64,000 nucleotides of DNA, taken from positions 2,432,001 through 2,496,000 of the forward strand of contig NZ_CP063397.1 of the NCBI RefSeq assembly GCF_021729845.1, in the 5' to 3' direction. Both the position numbers and the translations under genes were made by a program. The stretch is from Rhizobium sp. SL42 (GTDB lineage Bacteria; Pseudomonadota; Alphaproteobacteria; Rhizobiales; Rhizobiaceae). Under the pieces are notes generated by a model that did not search any database, was not told the DNA's origin, and was given only the letters and a program-made list of their open reading frames with translations. Positions 19,701 to 26,536 of the stretch are shown piece after piece (positions within the stretch are counted from its first letter, which is position 1; each line of letters starts with the position of its first letter).

Positions 19701-22333
19701 GCGGTGAAGGCAACGACACCTTCGTCTATGCGCGTGGTGACGGCAATGACACGATCACGGAACAGAGCTGGAATGGCGATAACGACAGGCTGGTGTTCAG
19801 CGACATCAACCCGTCTGAGGTCAGCCTTTCCTATACCGGTACGGATCTGACGATTTCGATCGCTGAAAGCAGCCCGGGTGCTGGTGACGGTGGGTCGATC
19901 AAGTTGGTCGGCACGCTCGCCGACAACCGTGGTCAGGGTGTGGATGGTATCGTCTTTGCGGATGGCACCACCTGGAACGCCGCGACGATCCGCGCGAAAG
20001 CGATCGAAACGCGCCAGACTGCGGGCAGTGACACGATCGTTGGTTTCAACGCCAATGAGACCATCACCGGCGGAGCCGGCGACGATGTGATGAATGGCGG
20101 TGAAGGCAACGACACCTTCGTCTATGCGCGTGGTGACGGCAATGACACGATCACGGAACAGAGCTGGAATGGCGATAACGACAGGCTGGTGTTCAGCGAC
20201 ATCAACCCGTCTGAGGTCAGCCTTTCCTATACCGGTACGGATCTGACGATTTCGATCGCTGAAAGCAGCCCGGGTGCTGGTGACGGTGGGTCGATCAAGT
20301 TGGTCGGCACGCTCGCCGACAACCGTGGTCAGGGTGTGGATGGTATCGTCTTTGCGGATGGCACCACCTGGAACGCCGCGACGATCCGCGCGAAAGCGAT
20401 CGAAACGCGCCAGACTGCGGGCAGTGACACGATCGTTGGTTTCAACGCCAATGAGACCATCACCGGCGGAGCCGGCGACGATGTGATGAATGGCGGTGAA
20501 GGCAACGACACCTTCGTCTATGCGCGTGGTGACGGCAATGACACGATCACGGAACAGAGCTGGAATGGCGATAACGACAGGCTGGTGTTCAGCGACATCA
20601 ACCCGTCTGAGGTCAGCCTTTCCTATACCGGTACGGATCTGACGATTTCGATCGCTGAAAGTAGCCCGGGTGCTGGTGACGGTGGGTCGATCAAGTTGGT
20701 CGGCACGCTCGCCGACAACCGTGGTCAGGGTGTGGATGGTATCGTCTTTGCGGATGGCACCACCTGGAACGCCGCGACGATCCGCGCGAAAGCGATCGAA
20801 ACGCGCCAGACTGCGGGCAGTGACACGATCGTTGGTTTCAACGCCAATGAGACCATCACCGGCGGAGCCGGCGACGATGTGATGAATGGCGGTGAAGGCA
20901 ACGACACCTTCGTCTATGCGCGTGGTGACGGCAATGACACGATCACGGAACAGAGCTGGAATGGCGATAACGACAGGCTGGTGTTCAGCGACATCAACCC
21001 GTCTGAGGTCAGCCTTTCCTATACCGGTACGGATCTGACGATTTCGATCGCTGAAAGTAGCCCGGGTGCTGGTGACGGTGGGTCGATCAAGTTGGTCGGC
21101 ACGCTCGCCGACAACCGTGGTCAGGGTGTGGATGGTATCGTCTTTGCGGATGGCACCACCTGGAACGCCGCGACGATCCGCGCGAAAGCGATCGAAACGC
21201 GCCAGACTGCGGGCAGTGACACGATCGTTGGTTTCAACGCCAATGAGACCATCACCGGCGGAGCCGGCGACGATGTGATGAATGGCGGTGAAGGCAACGA
21301 CACCTTCGTCTATGCGCGTGGTGACGGCAATGACACGATCACGGAACAGAGCTGGAATGGCGATAACGACAGGCTGGTGTTCAGCGACATCAACCCGTCT
21401 GAGGTCAGCCTTTCCTATACCGGTACGGATCTGACGATTTCGATCGCTGAAAGTAGCCCGGGTGCTGGTGACGGTGGGTCGATCAAGTTGGTCGGCACGC
21501 TCGCCGACAACCGTGGTCAGGGTGTGGATGGTATCGTCTTTGCGGATGGCACCACCTGGAACGCCGCGACGATCCGCGCGAAAGCGATCGAAACGCGCCA
21601 GACTGCGGGCAGTGACACGATCGTTGGTTTCAACGCCAATGAGACCATCACTGGCGGAGCCGGCGACGATGTGATGAATGGCGGTGAAGGCAACGACACC
21701 TTCGTCTATGCGCGTGGCGATGGCAATGACACGATCACGGAACAGAGCTGGAATGGCGATAACGACAGGCTGGTGTTCAGCGACATCAATCCGTCTGGTG
21801 TGACCCTGTTTCGTAACGGTAACGATGTGACGATAGTCGTTGCCGAAAGTAGCCCTGGAGCTGGCGATGCGGGGTCCGTGCTCCTGAAGTCTAGCCTCAT
21901 CGACAATCGCGGGGAGGGTGTCGACAAGGTCGTATTCTCGGATGGAACCACTTGGGATCGAAACACCATGATTTCGAATGTTGATTTCATTGCTGGCACC
22001 GATGGAAACGATACAATCATCGGCACATCTGGGGCTGACACCATATTGGCTGGCCTTGGCAATGACACAATTACGACGGGGGCCGGCAATGACATCATCG
22101 TTTTCAAGCCCAACTTCGGGATAGACACGATCACCGACTTCCAAGTGGGAGCGGGATCGGTGGATGTCTTCGAATTCGACAATAGCCTCTTTGCCGATTT
22201 CGAAGCGGTTCTGGCTGCCGCTGCTCAGGTCGGCAGTGACACACTGATTACCTATGATGCCGCGAACACCATCACCCTGAAAAATGTGGCCCTGACATCG
22301 CTACACCAGGACGACTTCCGGTTTGTGGCTTGA
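10775..22333 (+). CDS. Giant RTX protein with N-terminal lipase-like domain
   Basis: 3,852 residues from ATG 10775. Residues about 1-260 form a class-3-lipase-like alpha/beta hydrolase: SYRGTD (71-76) and the nucleophile elbow GHSSG (136-140, Ser138), with a candidate catalytic His in NILHSQSML (His238). First RTX repeats appear near residues 530-555. Residues about 960-1100 hold EF-hand-like acidic loops (LDLDGDGVEL, DINGDGKIN, DFDGDGDVDANDRF). From about 1540 onward RTX blocks (GGAGDDVMNGGEGND type) alternate with FADGT-containing strands. Residues about 2966-3674 are a tandem array of a 132-residue unit. The end (SLHQDDFRFVA) is a type I secretion tail; there is no Sec signal. Predicted to be acylated in the cytoplasm, exported in one step, and folded by calcium outside. 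Lipase activity is inferred from motifs only. Confidence 0.88.
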   Translation: MTMTQDLFMAILAMDSYNRGYNEGIAGLGGEGERIGFATLSSQSDLQAGSEGVAAGFYAVAYDWNGVTVISYRGTDVLLNTPWDDNPSIGGEIWNAYLTGLGDPLTTQAVLAAEFFQSVSGTQQSDPSAANVIVTGHSSGGGLAGFIASIYGQQGYIFDNMAFELSAYHAYLGSLGGGLLGSIFYNGLAPTAPEIGEKLHAYAVFGEFLAANRVLQSTDVEYISSSAGFFRDPVNILHSQSMLAILMYADGKGTDAPPPHAEWRTVGTLVWDAILSNDVAAAGGFLGAGPTGRYDAYAKLMSAIAYSALDSGSHEADADYGYVFGNTAIRALFGDADELGSLVSADKVSEALEDSMAGLLQAVVQFAGLMASRGINYRAYQGEDQPFDPLEGVIALSDVDGKLTHTASSAVVLKLSVNQDLWKLGVAAGAPDIEILGLGTLVEDLLDQASSDLNANTIREAMEILYGVEGATFSVTKAIGSVEFNLAQGPINLTLPEGASGYDATHTGLYVAGDAADIIHGSSQNNMIAGSDGGDVIYGRLGRDLLLGGDGSDLFVDSVTERSETDGRQNEDDVYIGSSQYTGLLTNFLQWLLNGNETDVVRYTVDNLAVDDPETPQDENHLQQQGLRVTNVETTTLGGSEAIKLTVADLGSGKAGTDHLIGIEKVELSDRPDEILVTDAALKAAILIDMGKSSRIESELPDGEVLAPDAFTTKVDVADYSGLTHGINYLNGVTSDRQQVSSLEGVFQWAGWGDELLTVADYAAKGALGHNDALQIVGADRIKLTDHDDVLINAEFGSIIETGAGDDKIWLSDGVAITDLSDDDRITLAGVITLYGGMRNSVSEDARAWGAYGTSYGLNDSGELVISNAFWRVTYIDENGVPQSKAAEMYVLNWAATYGAGTSWATGAGNISLIEYTITSSRLLDLTGDEKGTVSFVGAGLFELLGYYMKTITGEASFGNTDPLVLDLDGDGVELTSLDHSKARFDTDNDLYAEATGFVGKDDGILVRDINGDGKINSAAEMFGGGGVTGFGALSALDGNADGVIDASDNGLADFDGDGDVDANDRFDRLMVWQDRNENHATDLGELKSVSEWGIASIAIPGQGQGASGQVVAGNTIDRVSSYTLSDGTVRTVADVSFKVENQNTTYVGQPIAISSSVLDLANLKGYGTLVSLHEAMSLRPASETTVRTTLDSLSSNDLATLRDEIKPILRAWAEGSPVKVNGQVTTGVVSQNAYEDLVVVKDASGKVVDYVWGFSRSGQAFGTFANETSPAARFAFASGVIVSLGGSYGAGIDERTDLSALIGSLAEDGAVSVTTGSTVDASGKTVGYLQYASQDGYVRIYYQGSSSWSSALNSAADHSLPTGFGFSGIAAEDFAFYERLIGESLQPFFVKPDSASGGYSAVNEFLSKMEGTLNLFAVRLAVQSGPLSHHFDSIVYDAAKDQFRSADGHQLSDVFDSVLNDAETGGNAFAQLQGWKPFFDVFLADYSRGSSAKQVSYSFLVQNMLHSVEQAAGGVTIEQFAQAFGVPQDIIVSGAGELTGTSDIDLFIIDGGETLASGGAGADSYVIGRNFGAVTIYDNDGALGSDVDTIRFSGHNVEDVEATRDGIDLILTDKVTGSSIRITNQFEGRWPGATISDASFDYGVNQIIFADGTLWNKVDIAEQVSKIDDASTTIVGTADVDVLQGGGGDDVLQGAGDTDIYRIGRGDGKDVIDDLENNAFRNDQDMLQFLDGIRLDDLIFVRDGASNDLSIRFKDSPADEVKILGQFSATYTGIYGTWYQNRIELITFDNGSSLSHDQLANLVLRAYSTDGDDQLYGMNREDVLDAGKGNDFLSGGNESDTYVFGRGYGHDVIEDNMTNFLSGTSDKVFFRSDISLADLDFSKVEGSDSVLITVRGAEDSLILKDQYAYVETGVFGAIFFDRIEEFVFSDGSGRILTHQDVAEIVLAAQATEGDDHIYGFSIADTLDGGAGNDILEGGGDSDTYLFGRGYGHDRIIEALGVSVLAPNQDRLIFKDLVLSDLTVSRTSYDLIFTINDTQETITLQNQFDRPPIGTDPWVAVDLFEFSDGTVLTFEDFAPITLPLIGTSGSDEITGSQYGEILDGREGDDVLIGSQGSDTYIFDIGYGKDTIIDGKGYVGHDQFDVVQFGSGIALSDLSFSNDDNVLVISHSNGIDELRIVDQFSYTWFRIEEFRFADGTVLTQDDVFAAITTHASSAANETLVSTKFNDTYEYERGDGHDIIADTGILWGTSDRLLLKGIDPHAVSVIRDGNDVTLVIAESATGAGDHGSVKIVSGLHNHNDAGVEQILFDDGTVWTPETLRDRILTSTSANETFVGFAGSDTYRYARGGGHDVIDETGILRGNNDTLIMVDVASTAVSLSRNGSDVTLNIAESASGAGDAGSILIRSAINNAHDAGIEKILFSDGVVWTPASLLAQLIDGAGTEQDDTINGTGVSNLLRGLGGNDRLVGGGGNDTYVYDRGDGHDVVEETGILWGNADVIRVSGVAVEAVTLLRNGNDVTLEFADSVVGAGDGGSIKIISGLHNNNDVGVEQIVFDDGTVWTPQDLRERLLTSTAANETFLGFAGNDTYRYSRGGGHDVIDETGILWGSNDKLLLTDINSDELVLSRNGDDVRLIFSADVPNEAGSIVISQGLSGSNAVGVEQIVFADGTIWTRADLIANIAFVGGSDGNDVINGTSVSDAEIRAGLGNDSLNGLAGSDTYVYRLGDGNDVITEVTSGTDVDTLALADLNLSDIRFERPSSNMNDVVIRILQNSETITLKNQFNQAGGIERITFADGTVLGGNDWSLDIYLQGKAVVYGTSGNDTIAGTSGDDVFVGGLGDDRFNSGAGSDTYVYASGDGSDFIDDESGSTTDIDVVKLIDLNVGDVTFSRSGTHVKIMVISTGHVITLDEQLYSTTANWGIEQIHFSDGTIWSRAQIAEASVPVSVGTAGHDTLMGTSSADIIDGGAGDDVMNGGEGNDTFVYARGDGNDTITEQSWNGDNDRLVFSDINPSEVSLSYTGTDLTISIAESSPGAGDGGSIKLVGTLADNRGQGVDGIVFADGTTWNAATIRAKAIETRQTAGSDTIVGFNANETITGGAGDDVMNGGEGNDTFVYARGDGNDTITEQSWNGDNDRLVFSDINPSEVSLSYTGTDLTISIAESSPGAGDGGSIKLVGTLADNRGQGVDGIVFADGTTWNAATIRAKAIETRQTAGSDTIVGFNANETITGGAGDDVMNGGEGNDTFVYARGDGNDTITEQSWNGDNDRLVFSDINPSEVSLSYTGTDLTISIAESSPGAGDGGSIKLVGTLADNRGQGVDGIVFADGTTWNAATIRAKAIETRQTAGSDTIVGFNANETITGGAGDDVMNGGEGNDTFVYARGDGNDTITEQSWNGDNDRLVFSDINPSEVSLSYTGTDLTISIAESSPGAGDGGSIKLVGTLADNRGQGVDGIVFADGTTWNAATIRAKAIETRQTAGSDTIVGFNANETITGGAGDDVMNGGEGNDTFVYARGDGNDTITEQSWNGDNDRLVFSDINPSEVSLSYTGTDLTISIAESSPGAGDGGSIKLVGTLADNRGQGVDGIVFADGTTWNAATIRAKAIETRQTAGSDTIVGFNANETITGGAGDDVMNGGEGNDTFVYARGDGNDTITEQSWNGDNDRLVFSDINPSGVTLFRNGNDVTIVVAESSPGAGDAGSVLLKSSLIDNRGEGVDKVVFSDGTTWDRNTMISNVDFIAGTDGNDTIIGTSGADTILAGLGNDTITTGAGNDIIVFKPNFGIDTITDFQVGAGSVDVFEFDNSLFADFEAVLAAAAQVGSDTLITYDAANTITLKNVALTSLHQDDFRFVA
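13659..14070 (+). other. EF-hand-like calcium-loop segment inside the RTX gene
   Basis: Encodes several acidic loops in a row: LDLDGDGVEL, DINGDGKIN, DGNADGVIDASDNGL, DFDGDGDVDANDRF and DRNENHATDLGEL. These resemble dockerin or EF-hand calcium loops rather than the nonapeptide RTX repeats, and separate the lipase half from the repeat half. Confidence 0.6.
19673..21798 (+). repeat. 396-bp in-frame tandem repeat array in the lipase-RTX gene
   Basis: Unit starts lie at 19673, 20069, 20465, 20861, 21257 and 21653, exactly 396 bases (132 codons) apart. Five units are complete and the sixth breaks off near 21798. Each unit encodes an RTX block, a strand-rich segment and a linker. Units are nearly identical in DNA. 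Units 1-2 have GAAAGCAGC where units 3-5 have GAAAGTAGC, and the end of unit 5 has one further change, so the array grew by recent duplication. Confidence 0.95.
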
Positions 22334-22338
22334 TGTGA

Positions 22339-24054
22339 ATGGCGATAAATTCTGTGAACACTGAGCAGCGGCGTCCTCTCGTCGCCGCTGCTCTTCGGCA
22401 AGTGCGATCGACTTTCATGACGATCGCGGCCATCAGCGCAGTGACCAATGTGCTCATGCTAACTGGTCCACTGTTCATGATGCAGGTCTATGATCGGGTG
22501 CTAGCGAGCCGGAGCGTGCCAACATTGGTGGCACTTTCGCTGCTGGCGGTCGGTCTATACCTGTTTCTTGGCGTGCTGGAGCTCCTGCGCTCCCGGATCC
22601 TGACGCGCGTTGGGCAGCGGATCGAGGAGGATCTCGGTGACGCGACGTTCCGAGCGGTGATGGTTCTGCCGCTCAGGATGTCGCGTAAGGAGGCCGTCTC
22701 GCAGCCGATCCGGGACCTGGAACAGATCCGGCAATTCATGGGCGGGCCGGGGCCGGTTGCCATCTGCGACATGCCCTGGTTGCCGCTTTACGTTGGGATA
22801 CTCTTCCTCTTCCATCCGCTTCTGGGCTGGCTCGCCATTGCCGGAGCGGTGTTCCTGATCACGCTTACAACTGCAAGTGAGATCCTTTTGCGCGATCCGA
22901 TGCGGCGTATCGCTCAGTTTTCGGCAGCTCGGGCGGAATTCCTGGAAGCAGGACGGCGCAATGCCGAGGCGCTGCAGGCGATGGGCATGCGGGGGGCCTA
23001 CACCGCCCGCTGGCGTGAAGCGAATGCGGAGTATCTGACCGAACAGCAACGGACAGGCGATGCGACCAGTAGCTTCTCGACTACGTCGAAGATCTTCCGG
23101 CTGGCGCTTCAATCCGCCGTTCTTGCGCTCGGCGCTTGGCTCGCGATCAACCAGATGGCCTCTCCGGGCGCGATGATCGCATCCTCAATACTGACCGCAC
23201 GGGCTTTGGCCCCGATCGAACAAGCCATCGGCCAGTGGCGTGGTTTCGTGAATGCGAGGCAGGCGCGCGACCGTCTGTACAAGCTGTTGGAGCAGTTCCG
23301 GGAAGATGTTCCGCGCATGGCGCTACCCAAACCGGAGACGTCCTTCAGTGTCGCCGGACTGACCGTGGTGTCACCTGGCGCAAATACGCCAATCATCCGC
23401 GACATCAGCTTCAGTGTGAGCGCGGGGCAGGGTGTCGGTATCATCGGGCCGAGCGGCTCGGGCAAATCCTCGCTTGCGCGGGCGCTGGTCGGCATCTGGT
23501 CGCCTGCAAGAGGCAGCGTGCGTCTGGACGGAGCCGAACTCGATCAATGGGATCCAGAGGCCCTCGGGCCCTGCATTGGATACTTGCCACAGGGCGTCGA
23601 GCTGTTCGACGGGACGATTGCCGAAAATATATCCCGTTTCTCCTCAAATGCGCGGCCAGACCAAATTATCGAGGCAGCCAAGCTTGCCGGAGTTCACGAG
23701 TTGATCCTGTCAATGCCGGACGGCTATGACACTCGGATTGGCGTGAGTGGCGCGATCCTTTCGGCTGGCCAGCGGCAGAGGGTTGGTCTTGCGCGAGCGC
23801 TCTTCGGCAAACCGTTCCTCATCGTGCTGGACGAGCCCAATGCCAGCCTCGATGCGGAGGGCGAGACAGCGCTGACAAATGCCATGCTGGCACTCAGGGA
23901 GGCTGGCTCGATCGTGATTGTGATCGCGCATCGACCGAGTGCGCTGGCAGCGGTCGATCAGGTTCTGGTCGTGGCGCAAGGCGCGATGGTCACATTCGGG
24001 CCGCGGGACGAGGTCTTGCGGAAAACAACGATGCGGGCGGTGGCGGAGAAATGA
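22339..24054 (+). CDS. Type I secretion ABC transporter, permease-ATPase fusion (PrtD/HlyB type)
   Basis: 571 residues. The N-terminal half has hydrophobic helices (SAVTNVLMLTGPLFMMQVYD, LVALSLLAVGLYLFLGVL, VGILFLFHPLLGWLAIAG) of an ABC exporter membrane domain without a peptidase domain, as in PrtD. The C-terminal half is the ATPase: Walker [10 protein letters not shown] (about residues 370-378), signature LSAGQRQRVGLARAL, Walker B LIVLDEP. It starts five bases after the RTX stop and its stop overlaps the HlyD-like gene (ATGA). It would power export of the upstream RTX protein across both membranes together with the adaptor and a TolC-type channel, which is not encoded in this window. Confidence 0.93.
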   Translation: MAINSVNTEQRRPLVAAALRQVRSTFMTIAAISAVTNVLMLTGPLFMMQVYDRVLASRSVPTLVALSLLAVGLYLFLGVLELLRSRILTRVGQRIEEDLGDATFRAVMVLPLRMSRKEAVSQPIRDLEQIRQFMGGPGPVAICDMPWLPLYVGILFLFHPLLGWLAIAGAVFLITLTTASEILLRDPMRRIAQFSAARAEFLEAGRRNAEALQAMGMRGAYTARWREANAEYLTEQQRTGDATSSFSTTSKIFRLALQSAVLALGAWLAINQMASPGAMIASSILTARALAPIEQAIGQWRGFVNARQARDRLYKLLEQFREDVPRMALPKPETSFSVAGLTVVSPGANTPIIRDISFSVSAGQGVGIIGPSGSGKSSLARALVGIWSPARGSVRLDGAELDQWDPEALGPCIGYLPQGVELFDGTIAENISRFSSNARPDQIIEAAKLAGVHELILSMPDGYDTRIGVSGAILSAGQRQRVGLARALFGKPFLIVLDEPNASLDAEGETALTNAMLALREAGSIVIVIAHRPSALAAVDQVLVVAQGAMVTFGPRDEVLRKTTMRAVAEK

Positions 24055-25358
24055 CCAGCAGAGAAACTGTGACACCGATTGCAAGGTCGATCCGCAACTA
24101 CTCAGTCCTGGCCTTCGGCACGATTTTGATCCTCGTCATTGGCTTCGGCGGCTGGGCAGCAACAGCAAAGCTCTCCGGCGCCGTAATCGGTCACGGCGTC
24201 TTGGTGGTGGATGGCAACGTGAAAAAGATCCAGCATCAGGCCGGCGGCATCGTCGGTGAGATTTTCGTCCGCAACGGAAAGCGCGTCGAGGTCGGTGACC
24301 TGCTGGTCCGAATGGATGACACGATCACGCGCGCCAATCTTGCCATCGTCACCAAGCAAATTGACCAACTGACGGCGCGGCGGTTCAGGCTGGTGGCGGA
24401 GCGAGACGGGCTCGACGCGATGGCCCCGAATGAGGCCTGGACCAATTCGGGCGATGACGCAGTGATTAATGTTCGTGCCGAGGAAGCCCTCTTTGCAGCG
24501 AGGCGCGAAACGCTCAAAAGCCAGCAAAGTCAGCTGAGGCAGCGCATCAACCAAATCGGCCAGGAGACGGAAGGGTTGCAGGTACGGCTTGCGGCCAAAA
24601 AGCAGGAACTTTCGTGGGTCGAGCAAGAGCTCGTGCGTGTGCGAAGCCTGAGCGGCCAGCAGCTGATTCAGTTTAACCGGCTCGCGGAACTGGAGCGGTT
24701 AAAGGCACAACTCGACGGCGAGCGAGGACAGGTGATCGCCGAGATTGCCCGTGCTGGCATGCGCATCACAGAGACGGAATTGCAGATCCTCCAACTGGAT
24801 CAGGATCGCCAGACGGAGATCGTCACCGAGCTGAGGGATGTCGACAACAAGCTGGCGGAACTCGAAGAGCAGCAGATTACGGCCAAAGACGAGCTTAAAC
24901 GGGTGGAGATCCGCTCTCCTCAAGCCGGGGTGGTGCATGAGTTGGCGCTGCATACCATCGGTGGGGTTGTCGGCCCCGGAGAGACGGTCATGATGATCGT
25001 GCCGGTCAATGACACTCTTGTCGTAGAAGCTCGTATCCAGCCGGCCGATATTGATCAGGTATATCCCGGACAAAATGCAGTTTTACGTTTTTCGTCGTTC
25101 AACCAGCGGACAACCCCCGAACTCGTTGCCGAGGTGGAAACGGTGGCGGCGGATCTGGTCAGCAATCCGCAGACAGGTGAAGCTTGGTATTCGATCCGGG
25201 CTAGGATCCCGACCAAGGAGATGGCCAAGCTTGGAAACCTAACCCTGCTGTCGGGCATGCCGGTCGAGGTCTTCGTCAAGACAGGCGATCGGACCGCTAT
25301 GTCTTTTCTGTTGAAGCCACTATCGGACCAGCTTGCACGGGCGATGACTGAAGAGTGA
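24051..25358 (+). CDS. Type I secretion membrane-fusion protein (HlyD family)
   Basis: 435 residues: a short cytoplasmic N-terminus, one transmembrane helix (LAFGTILILVIGFGGWAATA), a beta-barrel/lipoyl-like start (GVLVVDGNVKKIQHQAGGIV), a long coiled coil (residues about 100-290, rich in Q, E, R and L), and the second lipoyl half (VEIRSPQAGVVHELALHTIG). This is the standard HlyD/PrtE layout that links the ABC transporter to an outer-membrane TolC channel. Overlaps the transporter gene by four bases. It is the last gene of RTX cluster 1; no clear terminator follows. Confidence 0.93.
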   Translation: MTSRETVTPIARSIRNYSVLAFGTILILVIGFGGWAATAKLSGAVIGHGVLVVDGNVKKIQHQAGGIVGEIFVRNGKRVEVGDLLVRMDDTITRANLAIVTKQIDQLTARRFRLVAERDGLDAMAPNEAWTNSGDDAVINVRAEEALFAARRETLKSQQSQLRQRINQIGQETEGLQVRLAAKKQELSWVEQELVRVRSLSGQQLIQFNRLAELERLKAQLDGERGQVIAEIARAGMRITETELQILQLDQDRQTEIVTELRDVDNKLAELEEQQITAKDELKRVEIRSPQAGVVHELALHTIGGVVGPGETVMMIVPVNDTLVVEARIQPADIDQVYPGQNAVLRFSSFNQRTTPELVAEVETVAADLVSNPQTGEAWYSIRARIPTKEMAKLGNLTLLSGMPVEVFVKTGDRTAMSFLLKPLSDQLARAMTEE

Positions 25359-25812
25359 GCGCTGCGCGCAAAAAGCATAGCTGCAGCAAGAGCTTATGCT
25401 CTCGATGAAGCTCGCCTCTGGTTCGAATCGTTTCAAAGGTAGAGATGAGTTGCGTCGGGTCTACCATGACATAAGGTGGGATAAACTGCCCAGAATGGTG
25501 TGCTTCCGGTAACGAAACGCATCCGGCGGACCGGGCTGTCGTGAACCGAGCCCATAGTCTCGGCCATTCGGCTTCCATCCCTTGCGTTTCACGGGCCGCT
25601 TTTGCGGCTCGTTTGCTGAGCACGGCTCATTCTGAGCCCTGCCATCTTTCTGCTGTCTGTTTGGGGGCTTGCAGCCCCGTCCTCCGTCAAGACCAAGCCC
25701 TTCGGGCAAAAGCATCCGGGCCGTGGCTCGGCATTCGCCTGCGCCCGCACCACCCCGGACACTTTTGGTCTGGACGGTTTCCCCCCTCTCTTCGCCAGAG
25801 GGGCAGATCGGT
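25359..25812. other. Gene-poor stretch between RTX cluster 1 and the IS66 remnant
   Basis: About 450 bases. Short GC-rich frames on both strands show no known domain. The base pattern resembles plasmid- or island-type spacer sequence. Confidence 0.4.
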
Positions 25813-26424
25813 GTAAGCGCTGTTGTCTCCTCACCTTGGTAACCGATGTTCTGCCACCACATTGGCAGCCCCTGCCTGATCTGTGATCGACATTCCATGG
25901 AAGAGCGACAAGGAGTTTCTCCATGGAGAGTACGTTGGAGGTTCTCACAACGCGACGAAGCAGGCGTGAGGCGCATCGCCAATGGCCTGATGAGGTCGAG
26001 GCACGGATCGTGTCGGAGAGCTTGCGACCAGGCGCAACTGTGAATGAAGTGGCCGAACGCTACGGGCTGAAGGCCAACCACCTGTCATCGTGGCGGACGT
26101 TGGCTCGGCAGGGCAAGCTGGTGCTGCCAGAGCCGGAAGACGCGGTCGAGTTTGCGGCCATCGTTGTCGATACTCCAGCGCCGGAGCCGCTGGCCGTCAA
26201 GGTCGCTTCTCGCGCCGAGATTGTCGTAGGTCCTGTCACCATTCGTCTGGAGGAAGGCGCATCTGCAAGCCGGATCGCTGCCATCGCTCGCGCCTTGGCG
26301 GCAGCGACATGATCTTTCCGTCGAACCGCGTACGGATCATGGTGGCGACCAAGCCCGTGGATTTCCGCAAGGGCCATGACGGGTTGGCGGCGCTGGTGAA
26401 GAACGAGTTGCACAAGGACCCGTT
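25813..26424 (+). mobile_element. IS66-family element remnant, right side lost
   Basis: Starts with GTAAGCGC at 25813, which is the usual beginning of IS66-family ends, followed by tnpA and the first 40 codons of tnpB. Sequence is cut at 26424/26425 where an IS21-family element begins. The rest of tnpB, tnpC and the right end are not found on the far side of the IS21 element, so the insertion was accompanied or followed by a deletion. Confidence 0.65.
25923..26312 (+). CDS. tnpA: IS66 family accessory protein TnpA
   Basis: 129 residues with a helix-turn-helix core (EARIVSESLRPGATVNEVAE, then YGLKANHLSSWRTLARQGKL), typical of IS66 TnpA/IS2-OrfA-like DNA-binding proteins. The ATG at 25923 follows AAGGAG by 8 bases. 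Its stop overlaps the tnpB start (ATGA, 26309-26312). The protein itself is intact, but the element around it is truncated. Confidence 0.8.
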   Translation: MESTLEVLTTRRSRREAHRQWPDEVEARIVSESLRPGATVNEVAERYGLKANHLSSWRTLARQGKLVLPEPEDAVEFAAIVVDTPAPEPLAVKVASRAEIVVGPVTIRLEEGASASRIAAIARALAAAT

Positions 26425-26440
26425 TGTTGATTTCCACTGA
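26309..26440 (+). pseudogene. tnpB: IS66 TnpB fragment cut by the IS21 insertion
   Basis: MIFPSNRVRIMVATKPVDFR, then KGHDGLAALVKNELHKDPF is the N-terminal third of IS66 TnpB. After DPF the frame enters the left end of the IS21-family element at 26425 and stops at 26440. A full TnpB would be about 115 residues. Confidence 0.8.
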
Positions 26441-26452
26441 GAGCTGACCCGG
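26426..26452 (+). repeat. IS21 left terminal inverted repeat
   Basis: 27 bases beginning GTTGATTTCCACTGAGAGCT; exact reverse complement of 30170-30196. Confidence 0.9.
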
Positions 26453-26536
26453 CGCAGCCAGATATTTCCATTGAGAATTGACCCATGTTTCAACCGTCCC
26501 TCGCATGTTTTCAGCGGGGGCTCTGGAGTGATCGAC

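Noticed and set aside
19601..22144. 847-codon open frame on the minus strand inside the lipase-RTX gene
   Set aside because: Its period equals the 396-bp repeat, and it mirrors the codon bias of the sense repeats. No ribosome-binding site or protein family; a shadow of the array.
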